From contig NC_051129.1 of NCBI RefSeq assembly GCF_014839805.1, forward strand, positions 1,798,001 through 1,862,000: DNA of 64,000 bases, in the 5' to 3' direction. The notes under the pieces were generated by a model. That model made no database searches and was not told the DNA's origin. It was given only the letters and a program-made list of their open reading frames with translations. The stretch comes from Manduca sexta. Lineage: Eukaryota; Arthropoda; Insecta; Lepidoptera; Sphingidae. Shown piece after piece: positions 10,599-22,200 of the stretch (position 1 is its first letter; each line of letters starts with the position of its first letter). The position numbers and the translations under genes are program-made.

Positions 10599-11802
10599 TA
10601 GTCCATTGAAAAGTTACATTTGGGGTTGCGTTTTTTAGAGGACGCAATTTTATTTTTTTGAAGTGTAGGGGGGGTCAGTCTAAAGCTAAAACCAAGTTTG
10701 TGGGGTCGCCACCCTTGTCCCACGGCCGCCATCTTGAAAATAGGGGTTGAAATGGTTTTTACGATGTATCTCTTAAACTATTTATCTGACAAAATAAATG
10801 TATAAACATTTTTGTTGCAAATTAAATTCTCTACAACTTTGGTCTAGTAACTTTTGTCGTAGAACTATAAATAAAAAGTTATAAGCGAAAATGTTAAGAA
10901 ATTCAATGTTAAGCAATGTCCATTGCAACGTCATCAGAACGTGTGTTTATAAGGTTCATAATACTTTTTGTACTCTCATTAATACCCAAATACCCAAGGG
11001 ACCATTAGGGAACAAAAGAACATCTGCCTGCTATTATTATTATTTCTAACCTCTCTTATTGTAAGAGTAGCTGATAATATTGTGTTGAAGTTGTCGTAGA
11101 GTAGGTTATTTATTAGCATTTTGACTTTTAAAAGTCTTTTAAAAGTCAAAATGCTAATAAAAAGTAGTTTTCACTAAAGTTAAAATCGTGTCTAAAATCA
11201 TTCGAAATCGTCTTCATAATTAAAAACAGAATAAAATACATCCGCACGTACAGAAATATGTAGCACAACTAAAAGATATAAGTTGAACAACTTCAACACA
11301 ATATTATCAGCTATTCTTACAATAAGAGAGGTTAGAAATAATAATAATAATAATAGCAGGCAGATGTTCTTTTGTTCCCTAATGATCCCTTGGGTATTTG
11401 GGTATTAATGAGAGTACAAAAAAAAGTATTATGAACCTTATAAACACACGTTCTGATGACGTTGCAATGGACATTGCTTAACATTGAATTTCTTAACATT
11501 TTTGCTTATAACTTTTTTATTTATAGTTCTACGACAAAAGTTACTAGACCAAAGTTGTAGAGAATTTAATTTGCAACAAAAAATGTTCATACATTTTATT
11601 TGTCAGATAAATAGTTTAAGAGATACATCGTAAAAACTATTTCAACCCCTATTTTCAAGATGGCGGCCGTGGGACAAGGGTGGCGACCCCACAAACTTGG
11701 TTTTAGCTTTAGACTGACCCCCCCTACACTTCAAAAAAATAAAATTGCGTCCTCTAAAAAACGCAAGGTAAGGCCTAAAAAATGTAACATTTCAATGGAC
11801 TA
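10599..11802. mobile_element. Foldback element: about 500-bp inverted arms, 1.2 kb in total
   Basis: The arm from 10,601 to about 11,097 is repeated as its reverse complement from about 11,281 to 11,800 with very high identity and a few small indels. The outer ends are TAGTCCATTGAA (left) and TTCAATGGACTA (right), so a TA dinucleotide borders each end and may be the target duplication, as in Tc1/mariner-like elements. The arms contain AAGATGGCGGCCGTGGG and GGTTAGAAATAATAATAA. There is no coding capacity. The spacer at about 11,098-11,280 contains a second, off-centre palindrome. Confidence 0.85.
11110..11160. repeat. Perfect 51-bp palindrome inside the foldback spacer
   Basis: Bases 11,110-11,134 and 11,136-11,160 are exact reverse complements around the single base 11,135. 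The core TTGACTTTTAAAAG is itself self-complementary in part. It is centred about 65 bp left of the centre of the large foldback, so it is a separate feature and not merely the tip of the large hairpin. Confidence 0.85.
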
Positions 11803-12091
11803 AGGGAGCTTGGAAGATTCTTCAACGGTTCTTAAACGAATTATAAGATGTGTTCGCACCATGGAATTAATATGTACAGCCAGCCAGCATTCATTTAACT
11901 AGCTTACCTAACATTTATTAGTCACCAACTCCAAAATTGGTAACCAGTATACCTACCTGTTAAGTGAATTTATTTTTTAGTGGTTTTTCAAGGTGGTTTA
12001 ATTCTTTGTGAATTTTTTTTATGTTTTGTTTGTATCAAAAATAATTTTTTTTTTATATTTAAATAACGTTCAATGGGTTGACTAGACTTTA
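11803..12091. other. Short spacer, nothing recognised
   Basis: AT-rich DNA between the foldback element and a common lepidopteran-type repeat. Confidence 0.4.
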
Positions 12092-12300
12092 GATCAGCGT
12101 TTTCCCGTAACATCGGCTGGGTGATATCTTTTTCCGTGATAAAAGTATCACTATATTTTCCCGGAATATAAAGCCTATGTCCTTCTCAAGGATTCAAAAT
12201 ATCTCCATACTAAATTTCATCAAAATTAATTCAGTGGTTTAGCCGTCGAAGCGCAATAGAACATATAGACGTTCCTTATTTCTGAGACGTTAGCTTTTCC
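12092..12300 (-). repeat. Common lepidopteran interspersed repeat (possibly Helitron-like)
   Basis: CCTATGTCCTTCTCAAGG, then CTCCATACTAAATTTCATCA and CAGTGGTTTAGCCGTCGAAG form a motif series I recall as abundant in moth and butterfly genomes. An oppositely oriented relative lies at 36,866-37,083. Assignment to a Lep1/Helitron-like family is from memory and unverified. Confidence 0.5.
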
Positions 12301-12445
12301 ATCTTCAAACTTCGCAACAAAGCAGAATTTCTTGTTAAATACGATACTGCCATGTAAAGAAAAAGGATTTTGAAAATGCTCATACGATTTGATGCATTAA
12401 AATTTGAAGCGTTAGTATGACGATATATTAGATACAATAAGATAC

Positions 12446-12540
12446 GAAAGCTGCAAAGTCTTTGAAACGTCGGGAGAAAACAAAAATATTAAAACCGCGA
12501 TAAAATCAGAAAAATAGTTTAATTTTAATTCCTTGCCAAT
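12446..12540 (+). repeat. Interspersed repeat W, copy 1
   Basis: GAAACGTCGGGAGAAAA, then AAAACCGCGATAAAATC and TAGTTTAATTTTAATT are shared with 37,316-37,405. A TCTTCGAAACGTC motif is often seen at the 3' side of Penelope- or CR1-type elements in arthropods, but no coding sequence is attached here. Confidence 0.6.
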
Positions 12541-13654
12541 CAGCATAATTTTATATCGGCTTAGTCTACACCGGATCCAGACAGGCTGAGCTTAAGTCTT
12601 TGAAAGAATAAAATACACGTCGCTCTGGCGTCAAGTAATTCAATTATAATGTCACTAGGGGTGTATTTTTGCTAAATATATTTGCTACCCCCTTGTATTT
12701 ATTTATAACATCTCTATAGTTTCATCGACGTGGAAAACGCAGCTACATTCATATAAACAGGAGAAATTATGAATTGACCTGAATTTTAATTTGATCGAAC
12801 GGTCGCAATAGGTTATAGGCGCGATAAACGCGAGAAAACTTTCTCGTAAAACAGAAGCGAGAATTCATAATAATTCTCGTGTCGTAGGCCGTATTATACA
12901 AATCTAGCTCTGATATTTAGCAGAATTTGTCACGGAAGAGAAAATTCATGGACACCCTTAAAGCTAAAGAATTTGTGCACACCTTGCCCATATTTTTGAA
13001 TGAGTAATGCAATAATCAGAAAAAATTGTTTAATCATCAGCATTTCCACGTAAAGATAATACAGTAAAATCAACGCCATTATCCACCCTACAGTTATCAA
13101 TACCCAAAGCTAGATATCAAGCCTATTTATAAAAAAATCGGGGATCTGATAAGGCACTGACACATCACACCGGATGACCACACCAGGAAATTCTAAATAC
13201 GAATGAAAAACGTATCAAATCACTGAAAATGCTTTTTCTTTTTTTACCATTCAGTCAACGGTCCGCTCAATTATGCCAGCCTGTATTGTTTGTTTATAGG
13301 CGCCACTTCTGAAAATAGAAGCGTTGTCTTTGGTAATCACAGACAACAATTGACATGGTTGTGAAATTATCAAACCATGAATTGCATTAGTCCAATTCAT
13401 ACAACTAAAATGCGTGGTAGGATGTGTTTTTATAACCAGCTGTTTGCCTAACCTCTACCTTCCTGTAGGCGTCTAGACAATTTGACAAGACAATATTGCT
13501 CGTACTGAAAATGGAAACCAAAACCTTATCTCCTGCCCAAATACGCTGCAAACGCACCAAGGGAGCCACGAATCCCTTATCACCCTCCATTAACAAAACT
13601 TAGAAAAATCTCACTAGTTGCATCTAACTTCCAAATCAGTAATAATCATAATAT
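12541..13654. other. Intergenic DNA with small repeat scraps
   Basis: 13,254-13,295 resembles a short family A fragment (TCAATTATGCCAGCCTGT). Nothing else was recognised. Confidence 0.35.
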
Positions 13655-13945
13655 CAGCCCTGTATTGTATACTTGCCCATTACTGAGCACGGGCCTCCTC
13701 TATTACTGAGAGGAATTAGGCCTTAGTCCACCACGCTGGCCTAGTGCGGATTGGTAGACTTCATACACCTTCGAAATTACTATAGAGAACTTCTCAGATG
13801 TGCAGGTTTCCTCACGATGTTTTCCTTCACCGTTAAAGCGAACGATAAATTCACAAAGAATACACACATGATTTTTTTAGAAAAGTCGTCCATTCGTCTT
13901 GGCAGTAAGTTCCTCACCCAACTAGGCTATCGACTCACAAATCAG
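13655..13945 (-). repeat. SINE family C, minus-strand copy
   Basis: Reverse complement of the full-length copies at 26,617 and 61,600: GGCCTTAGTCCACCACGCTG, GCGGATTGGTAGACTTCA, CTCACGATGTTTTCCTTCAC, then a partly deleted tRNA-like head ending near ACTAGGCTATCG. Confidence 0.8.
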
Positions 13946-14387
13946 TAATACATGCTTACTATTAGATATCAATCATATCTATCAAAATCTACTTCCTCGT
14001 AGATAAACGGCTGCCTACAGATGTAGTTTTGTAATACAACCGATACTGGAGTTGGGCAGATAAGATAAAGGCTTTGATGCGAAGGTCATAGACACTGCTC
14101 CCATAGATAGGAGTTTCAAATATCACGAAGTTATCTTGAATAATGATGTAACCTTTGTTTAATGATGAATTACTATTTTTACATATAACTGACTACATGA
14201 AGGTAGTAGCTATACCTTGTATTTTGATAATAATGTAAGTAAGCACTATAAACAGGAGTAACAAAATCCAGGACTTCGTATTACAGTTACTGCGAACCGT
14301 ACTATTCTCACATCAGGCATTGATCAGGAGCTAAATTAGAAATGTTGTTAATTATTGGCTTTTTTATGAGCACGATAAAGTCTCTAC
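13946..14387. other. Intergenic spacer, nothing recognised
   Basis: AT-rich DNA without open frames or known repeats. Confidence 0.4.
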
Positions 14388-14598
14388 TGCACCTGATGGT
14401 AATTAGAGTGGGGTCAATATAGGGTGTCAATTGACGAGAGATGATTACCCATCACCAGTCGAAACAATTATGCTCGTTTGAATCAGAATATACATAGTCT
14501 GATCCCGGAACGCGACACACTTACATGAGTCGCTATGGCGGGTTTTATACCTTGTGTGCGGCGGTCGCTACCCGAGTGGATGCAAATATCCTACCATC
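14388..14598 (+). repeat. Interspersed repeat family A, copy 6
   Basis: Head GCACCTGATGGTAATTAGAG, then GACGAGAGATGATTACCC, GATCCCGGAACGCGACACAC and CGGGTTTTATACCTTGTGTG, ending ATATCCTACC. Confidence 0.75.
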
Positions 14599-15111
14599 TC
14601 CCCCCGAGGCAATTGTGTGCTCGGTCTCGACACCGAATACATGCCCATGCATGGGGGACATTTGTCGGTAAGGACACACAGCTATGTATGTATATATACC
14701 TCATAGTTGTCAATTCACATTGAGGCCTAAAAGGACTCGCGAACAGTTCCTAAAAGAGAAATTATTGGCTACAAATCGTCAAAACAGGAGTAGAGAAGTG
14801 AATACTTCGCAGCTAGGCAGCAGATATATATTTACTTTCCTTCGTGATAATTAATTAACAGAGATTGTGATATATACTTTTAAACAATTTCCAATAGAGG
14901 AGATTACTCACTCCGTTATAATTAAATAACTTTTAATTGGTAGGGAGGTAGGTAGCGATCAATTAGTTTGACGTTTGGGTTTTTATTGATGGTTTTTCCT
15001 TGGCGTACATAAATATCAATATGTCACCTATGTTATGTGGTATTTGCAGACCGATATTATTAAAATAACTGCGGAAAATCGGCCGTTCCATGTAACCGCC
15101 GTATTTTTTTT
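14599..15111. other. Intergenic spacer, nothing recognised
   Basis: 14,600-14,680 is somewhat GC-richer with no recognisable coding content; the rest is AT-rich. Confidence 0.35.
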
Positions 15112-15405
15112 ATTGCTTTGAATGACGAGACGTGCTTGCCGCTCGCCTGATGGTAAGCGATACGACCGCCCATAAACAGTAGAAACACCATCCAACACCT
15201 TGAATTACAAAATATTGTTTGGTATTCCACTGCGCTCGCCATCCTAAGACATGAGATGTTAAGTCTTATTATGTCCAGTAGTTACACTGGCTACAATTTT
15301 CTTCCAACCGAAACACAACAGTGACTACACACTGCTGCTTAGCGGTAGAAACAGTCATTACCGTGGTACCTATCCAGGGGGACTCTCACATATGAGAGGC
15401 CTACA
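15112..15405 (+). repeat. Interspersed repeat family D, longest copy
   Basis: Starts TTGCTTTGAATGACGAGACG and CCTGATGGTAAGCGATACG, continues through CCACTGCGCTCGCCATCC and GATGTTAAGTCTTATTATG, and ends with CTCACATATGAGAGGCC. The copy at 55,868 shares its 5' half and the copy at 986 its 3' half. Confidence 0.75.
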
Positions 15406-15423
15406 TCAGATAGCGACAAACGA

Positions 15424-15556
15424 TCCCAATCGCTTTTTTTATCCATCGCAAAAATGGACCAATCGGACCAAGTTATTTTCAGACATGCTTAAAATGGCTT
15501 ATTTCGATTGGTTCATTTTCGAAGATTAGAATTTGGATAGTTCATTGAAAACGAAC
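15424..15556. repeat. Palindromic repeat F, copy 1 (MITE-like)
   Basis: Contains AAAAATGGACCAATCGGACC and, inverted about 50 bp later, GATTGGTTCATTTTCGAA. The same arrangement is at 24,698-24,842 and 50,998-51,130, and in a diverged form at 58,448-58,580. The internal inverted symmetry suggests a short non-autonomous DNA element. Confidence 0.6.
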
Positions 15557-15847
15557 GTAAAATCGGAATTCTAAGTTAGATTCTAACAGTTAAGTCGTAC
15601 TGAAAGCAGTTTTCCACCGGTATAAGGGGTTAATTTATTTTTTATTGCCGAGTTACGTAGTAACTGTGAGCTCGCCCTTGGCAGTTCTTGAATAACCCAC
15701 GAAGGAAATAATAAAACAACCATCGTGCGACCTTCACCGGACGCGTATGGTAATATTAATACCATAAACCTTATTATTTTCTTCCTACGATTCGAGTATG
15801 ATGCCTACTAATATTTTTCGCGAAAAAATATGCGGTAGAATGCTGTT
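15557..15847. other. Short spacer, nothing recognised
   Basis: No gene or repeat signature was seen. Confidence 0.35.
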
Positions 15848-16067
15848 GGTAGGATATAGGTATCCACCCGGATACCGACCACCGTACACAATGTGTAAAA
15901 CGCGCCACAGTGAACCACGTAGCGTCGCATTCCGGGATCAATCTGTGTGTATCCGCATCAAACAGGCCGGCATAATTGTGTCGGATGTCGAGGGGTAATC
16001 ATCTCTCGCCAGTCGTTATTCAATTGGAGAATACTCCACTTACTATCGGGGCCAATAAAGTAACTTT
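15848..16067 (-). repeat. Interspersed repeat family A, copy 7
   Basis: Reverse orientation: GGTAGGATATAGGTATCC, then CGGGATCAATCTGTGTGTAT, CAGGCCGGCATAATTGTGTC and GGGGTAATCATCTCTCGCC. The short plus-strand open frame across it comes from the repeat, not from a gene. Confidence 0.75.
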
Positions 16068-16306
16068 ACCTGGCCCGAACAAAAAAAACCGCCATAACAT
16101 CAGAAAAATTGTTTTATTTCGATGACTAGCTGTATTCATCGGAATTGGTAATTATTATCGGCAATGCGTGTGCAAATCACTTTGTGGTAATTTAGTAATG
16201 TATGTCAGTTTGAGTGTTCTATTTACACCTCTGCCCATGCCTTGGGGATAGAGGCGTGAATTAGTATTGTGGGTTTAATATTATCAAAAATATTATATTG
16301 TCATTG

Positions 16307-16649
16307 CTTTTAATCAGAGGTTCCCAAACTTTTTTTCTCAAAGACCCCTTTCAAAATTTTGCTGGTTCCAGTGGACCTTTTTTGTTTTGCAGAGAAAGTG
16401 CAATACTACTGCCGCCCAACCGACGTCAGGGGGCGTCTGGACAGTTATATTGGAGTCATCATACTTCTTACGACCCCTATCGATATTATCTATCTACATT
16501 GATAGGTGATGTCAAGTCAACATTAAAGTACTTTATTATCAAACCAGACACATTTTCGTGGACACCAGTTGGCGAATTATGGACCCCCGTAAAATCTCTC
16601 GTGGACCCTGGGTTTCACCTGGACCACTTTGGGAATCAATGCTTTAAAT
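16307..16649. mobile_element. hAT-type MITE with near-perfect 8-bp target duplication
   Basis: The element spans 16,315-16,641 (327 bp). Its left end is CAGAGGTTCCCAAACTT and its right end is the reverse complement of CATTGATTCCCAAAGTG. It is flanked by CTTTTAAT (16,307-16,314) and CTTTAAAT (16,642-16,649), matching at 7 of 8 bases. A CAG-type terminus with an 8-bp duplication is diagnostic of hAT elements. The 117-codon open frame across it on the plus strand is incidental. Confidence 0.8.
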
Positions 16650-18038
16650 AAAAGTAGTAAACTCCAACTGGAAAAAGCAACAACAACTTAGATTATGTTT
16701 CTATGTATTGAGAAATTGTAGACATTTTCCTTATATTTCGAGAACTTAAATCCAATGCTATTTGACTGATTGATTTTTTAAGTTATATCAGTAATTGATT
16801 GTACCTATTGATTTATCACTGTTTTGCTAATGTTTTTCTCATTTATTTGCAAGGTTGGGCGGTTTCAAGGTTGCTTATCTCTTATTATCATGCTATGACG
16901 TGAAGGAATGAGCTTACATACATTTTTGTTCAAAACTTGCTGACAAAAAAATTATAAAAACTCTTAATCATTTACTTTTTTAATACAGTTTTGAAATTAC
17001 TTATGTGCACAAAAAATAATTTACAAAACTCATTTATTAATTTACAAGTCTTTATGGGTTTTAAGATAAGATGAGAGGAAATAGTCAATATGAATTAAAA
17101 GCTTTCATGATTGAATGTAAGATGTATGAAGCTTTCATACATTGGTAATACAAATATTGCTAAGTGCATTTAAATTTCCCTACACAATAATAAATTAAAT
17201 TAAAATATGAAAAGATTAATTGGTACCCACCTTTCAAATCTTGGGTATACTAGGCTATGTTCATTTTACAAATAATAAAATAGCGTTGATTGAAAAACAG
17301 GTAGACATCAATTTCTTCATGCCTGAATATGTGATTTATTAAGGCTTTCTATCAAACTTAAAACTTTAATTATGATGAGTCAAAAATTGAGAATAAACCT
17401 TACTTATGGCTGTGGATTTTACCTCAGTTAAAACTCAATATATTTTCTGTACACAATTTATGTGAACCTCAATATACTCTATGTACACTCAATTACACTC
17501 AAACTCCAATCATATTATTAGTACTTCTTATATTCATTAGAATAAATTGCATCCAAATTTGTAGTGATTCAGAATGATAAGATAAAAGATACCAGAATTA
17601 TTATTTCTTATATTAGTTAGCAAATAGTTACTGATTATTTCAACAAAAAGGATTTATTATGACAAATATATTTTATGGTGATTAAATTTGATATATAATT
17701 TACTGTCATAGTAGTAAGTTTACTAGCTTTGTTCAATTTTTTTTAATTATAATATATTGAATATTATTGTTTGATTTTCTAGTTAATTTAAAATAATTAT
17801 TTTAAACTCTTAGTAAAAAGGTCAAGCATTGTGTGTAGTACATTCCTCAGGACTATATGGTTTAGTTCTCATAATAAATACCTTCAATTATATATGGATT
17901 TTGTTATTTAAAGTGGTGAGAATGTTACACCTAACTGTTAAATTTTACTTTCATTTCTTCTCATAGGAATAAGGAATTCAAATCATTTAGCACTACAATA
18001 GTTTTAGTGCTCTAAGAGCTCATACAAATGTAACTTAC
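16650..18038. other. AT-rich DNA, presumed intron of the TMEM64-like gene
   Basis: Lies immediately 3' (minus strand) of the only identified TMEM64-like exon. It is very AT-rich. No continuation exon with VTT-domain sequence was found. Confidence 0.45.
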
Positions 18039-18578
18039 AGCAAATATAGTGTTCTGCAGACCAAAAGGTATTGGTGTGAGTCGTGCAAAGAACACAATCT
18101 TGAAGGCCTGTGGTCCTGAGATGACTTTTAGCAGCGCCCGCGCCGTCTCGTTCCGCAGCAGCCGGTCCAGCGGGAGGTAACTCCGCAGCGCTTTCAGTGT
18201 AAAGTGCGCCACAGCCACACCGAAGTTCGCACTCACTAAGACAGTACCCAAACCCTTCACTATACCGAACAAATAACCACTAGTTATTATCAACACCAAG
18301 TATCCGATCGTCACTGGGAAGCTCACCACCAAAAACAATCCCATAAATAACAAAAATATGATCCACGGATCCTGCGCGTCCACCCAGAACAATATTGTCT
18401 TCAAATACTCCTTGAAGAAGTACAACACCAACACTAAACACGTGAGCAATAATACCGATATAACTATGTTAAATAAATAACTGTAAGTCGTCCTATTGTT
18501 AATTTTAGCCCATAAACTTTTCTTTCTTGTGGCTGCCCCGGGGTCGGGTTGGCATTCTTCAACGTCGACGATCTCCAT
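18039..18578 (-). CDS. TMEM64-like VTT-domain membrane protein, first coding exon only
   Basis: The exon codes for 180 residues from an ATG at 18,576-18,578 to a GTAAGT donor at 18,033-18,038. Residues 1-30 are hydrophilic and cytosolic-looking. Hydrophobic segments lie at about 34-55, 71-90, 91-110 and 112-128. The stretch ARLTPIPFGLQNTIFA at 165-180 is the conserved re-entrant signature of the VTT (formerly SNARE-associated/DedA) superfamily, which includes TMEM41 and VMP1 scramblases; overall layout fits TMEM64, an ER protein linked to calcium handling and Wnt signalling in vertebrates. The remaining C-terminal 100 or so residues were not found in the 18 kb to the left, so the gene is incomplete here. 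It is divergent with ZC3H15, with 717 bp between the two start codons. Confidence 0.8.
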
Positions 18579-19295
18579 GGTTTACGACCGTCAAAATTAA
18601 ACACTGTCAATTTTTAGGGGTGGTGTATAGTTTTGAAATGAATAGTGACCGCCATGGCCTAATTTCAGTTTCTGTTTATTTCACCTTCGCGTATAAAACG
18701 GCTTCGAGATAACACGACACAACCAGCCGTACCGAATCCTAGCCATTGACAGATTGACAAGAGTGTTATTTGGGATCTGTCAAAGGAAATCGGGCTCGCT
18801 GTCTGATCAAAGTCTACGGCGTACTAATTGCACAGCCATTAATTGAAAAAATAATTATTACAGGAAAATAATTAATATATAACAAAATATTATTATATTA
18901 GTACTAATTTTGCTAAAATTATATAAATATATTTATTTACAAACATTCTTTTTAATTTTAATAATCTTTTTTCAATGAAACGACATTTAAAAGCGTGTAC
19001 GTGCCAATCATATTTTTAGCATAACATAAAAAAGGTTAGTAAACAATTACTAAAGAGAAACAAAGAGAGTATTATACTATATGAAATAAAATTTCCACAA
19101 CTGTATATCTGGAACTAAACTTCAAAATTTTTGATCGTGTTGCACCGTGGATGGTGTTCTTTTCTTGAACAGGAGAATAAAATAGAAATAAACCATTGGA
19201 TTGTGTCGAAATCAACAATTCTGACTCGTAATAAGTCACTTTAACAATCTAATAGTTATATTTCGTTATTAGAATTTGCGAGAAACAACCTAACC
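18579..19295. promoter_or_regulatory. Shared divergent promoter region, TMEM64-like / ZC3H15
   Basis: 717 bp separate two start codons on opposite strands, so promoters and 5' UTRs of both genes must lie here unless extra non-coding exons exist. No canonical TATA box at a convincing spacing was identified. 18,560-18,830 is less AT-rich than the rest, as expected near start sites. Confidence 0.5.
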
Positions 19296-22200
19296 ATGCC
19301 ACCGAAGAAAGCGAGTGGCGGTGGCGGTGGCGCTAGTAAAAAGACGGAACAGAAGAAAAAAGAAAAGGTTATTGAGGTAAGACACATTTGTATTCTTTTG
19401 TGTGAGAAAAACACTTTCTGTTCCTAGTTGAATGTCACACATAAAGCTTTATGTGAATAAAGTTGGTATCTAATAACTTGAAAAATCCTTGAGTAAAACC
19501 TTATGTTTCTGGAAATAATATGTATAAATAGCAATCCTTTACAATTCCACCGAATAATTTAACAATGTAATTGAAATTCAGATTTATGGCTATAACTATA
19601 TAATATATGACTATGTATCTATGGATTATACTATTCAGTTAAAGTTTCTGTAATTTTATTACATGTACAATACAAACACCTAATACTCATAATACTACAA
19701 AGATAAGTGCTAGACAATAGACACTAGTTGAACATGGTGTCAAATACTGCATTTCTGCTTTATCCTTTTCTAATTATTTATTTATGAATGAAGTTTTACT
19801 TATTATATGAGCACAGCAAACTGGAGTCTATGGTCAGTGGAATGTAGTACAGATAGAGTATCAACTGATAGATGATTATCTTTTGCCAGTTAAACTATTA
19901 ATCTGGTCTTGCAATTCACTACCATATTTAGGTAATAATTTAATATGTTGCAGTTAGAATTACATGAAATTGAGAACTTACAATTAAATTAGGTTTCAGC
20001 ATATTGCATAACAAATGATATATTAATCAGGCCTTAGGTAACATATTTGGTCAATTGTGATACCTTGTGAAATAGTGATACTCCATTTTTTCTCCAACCA
20101 GTATATTCCTGGTCTAATCTCAGGCTATGAACCATGCCTTCATGCTTCGTCTTTACCTATTCTGAGATCTTGAGTGAAAGAAAAAAGAGCTAAACTGTTT
20201 TCAAATATCTTTCCATATTGAACTGTCTATAAAGAGACATTTCACTCATTAATATATCCACAGATCAGTAACAACGCATACATTTAACGTTTTATGTATG
20301 TCTTATCCATTTGCAGAGTATTGTGTCTATATGAGTTATTTAAATTTAAGATGCGACAGCTGTCAAAAAAAATAAAGGAATTCTTGTGATCCCTCCATAA
20401 TTTCTTTTAGGCCCTTAAGCTGCAGGGTAATTACTTATAACTATATGTAATTGACCATTGAATACATTGTTACCATATTCATTATTTCTTACAGGACAAA
20501 ACATTTGGTTTGAAAAACAAGAAAGGTGCAAAACAACAGAAATTCATCCAGCAAGTTGAGAAGCAGGTGAAGAGTGGCGGCATCCACCCTGCAAAGCCGG
20601 TTGAGGACAAGAAGAAGGAGAAGGAACAGAAAATTAAAGAACAGAAGGAGCTGGCTATGCTCTTTAAGCCAGTGCAGACACAGAAAGTAGAAAAAGGTAA
20701 TTTTCTTTTAAAATCCATCAACTCTCATACTTTTTTATATAAATCAACCGAAAATAATTTAAATTCGATGCATTATCAAAAATACCCAGGTACTGTAAGC
20801 AATATTTTTTTGCCACGCTAAGTTTCATACATATTTCAATTCAGATCTCTTTTTTATGTTTTTTAACCTAGTTAAAATATTTAGAATAAGAAATTCACTA
20901 GTAAGTAATAACATCTATTTATAATTTTCAGGTACTGACCCAAAATCTGTTGTATGTGCATTCTTCAAGCAAGGCCAGTGTACGAAAGGAGATAAGTGTA
21001 AATTCTCCCATGACCTCACTATTGAAAGAAAGGTAAGTCATACATGTTTGTATAAAAGAAGAAACAGACTGGCTGACTGATTGATCAACGCAGAGCCAAA
21101 ACTGCTGGGTTTAGAAGTGTGAAATTTTACACAAAGGTTTGTCTAATGACATAAGTAAGTACTATTAAGGGATTTGTGGATATTCATTCACTATAGGCTG
21201 GAATAGGAGATGAATATTGTACTTATTTTTATGCTGATTTTTCTTTTCAAGAGAAAAATGATTGGTTCGAATTTCTTCTATAATAACAAGGATTATGACT
21301 CTCCGTAAACAATAGCCACACTATGGATAACTGTTAACTAAAGTTCTACATAGTTTTAGCATACAGTGCCTCCTATCTCATTGCTTGTTTTATTTAAGAA
21401 GGTAATTTAAAAGTTCATTAGACAAAATTGCTTTGAAGGCAGAAAAACGGTCCCTGTACGTGGACATGCGAGATGATGAAGACAACATGGACAACTGGGA
21501 CGAGGACAAGCTCAAGGAGGTGGTGGAGAAGAAGCACGGAGAAGGAAACAAGCAGCGCCCCACTACAGATATTGTAAGTCACATGAAATTGACTTCGTTA
21601 TTTTAGTGAGGTGGCCGGTAGTTAATTCGTAAAAAAAATTATGTGGTATATTTTTATGCGCTAGGCTATTCAATTAGTTCTTTAGAGCATGAGTGAACTG
21701 TAATATGTAATTCGAATATTTTTTTTTCAGATATGCAAACATTTCCTGGAAGCCGTCGAAAAATCGAAATACGGTTGGTTCTGGGAGTGTCCATCCGGTA
21801 CGAAATGTATATACAGGCATGCGTTACCGCCTGGCTTCGTGCTCAAACGTGATAAGAAGAAAATGGACGAGAAAAAGAACGAGATATCGCTGGTGGACCT
21901 GATTGAGAGAGAGAGAGCCGCTCTCGGACCAAACCAGACCAAGATCACACTTGAAACGTTCCTCGCGTGGAAGAAGAAGAAAATCAAGGAGAAATTCGTA
22001 AGATTTAAATTACTTTGATGACGGTGGGATTAATGGGAATGTATGTTAGCGGTATAGTAGGGTATTCGAGAATAGAGTACAACTAGCGCTATACTGTGAA
22101 ATAATTAACCTCTGATTGTGGAAATTTTGTCATTATTAATACAGTCAAGCAATCAAGGTCATATTTTTTTGTCTAAGATTATAAATCAAATTTTTACTAG

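Noticed and set aside
15798..15998. 66-codon open frame starting MMPTNIFREK
   Set aside because: It is mostly the reversed family A repeat.
16298..16651. 117-codon open frame on the plus strand
   Set aside because: It coincides with the hAT MITE at 16,315-16,641, and its termini are the transposon ends.
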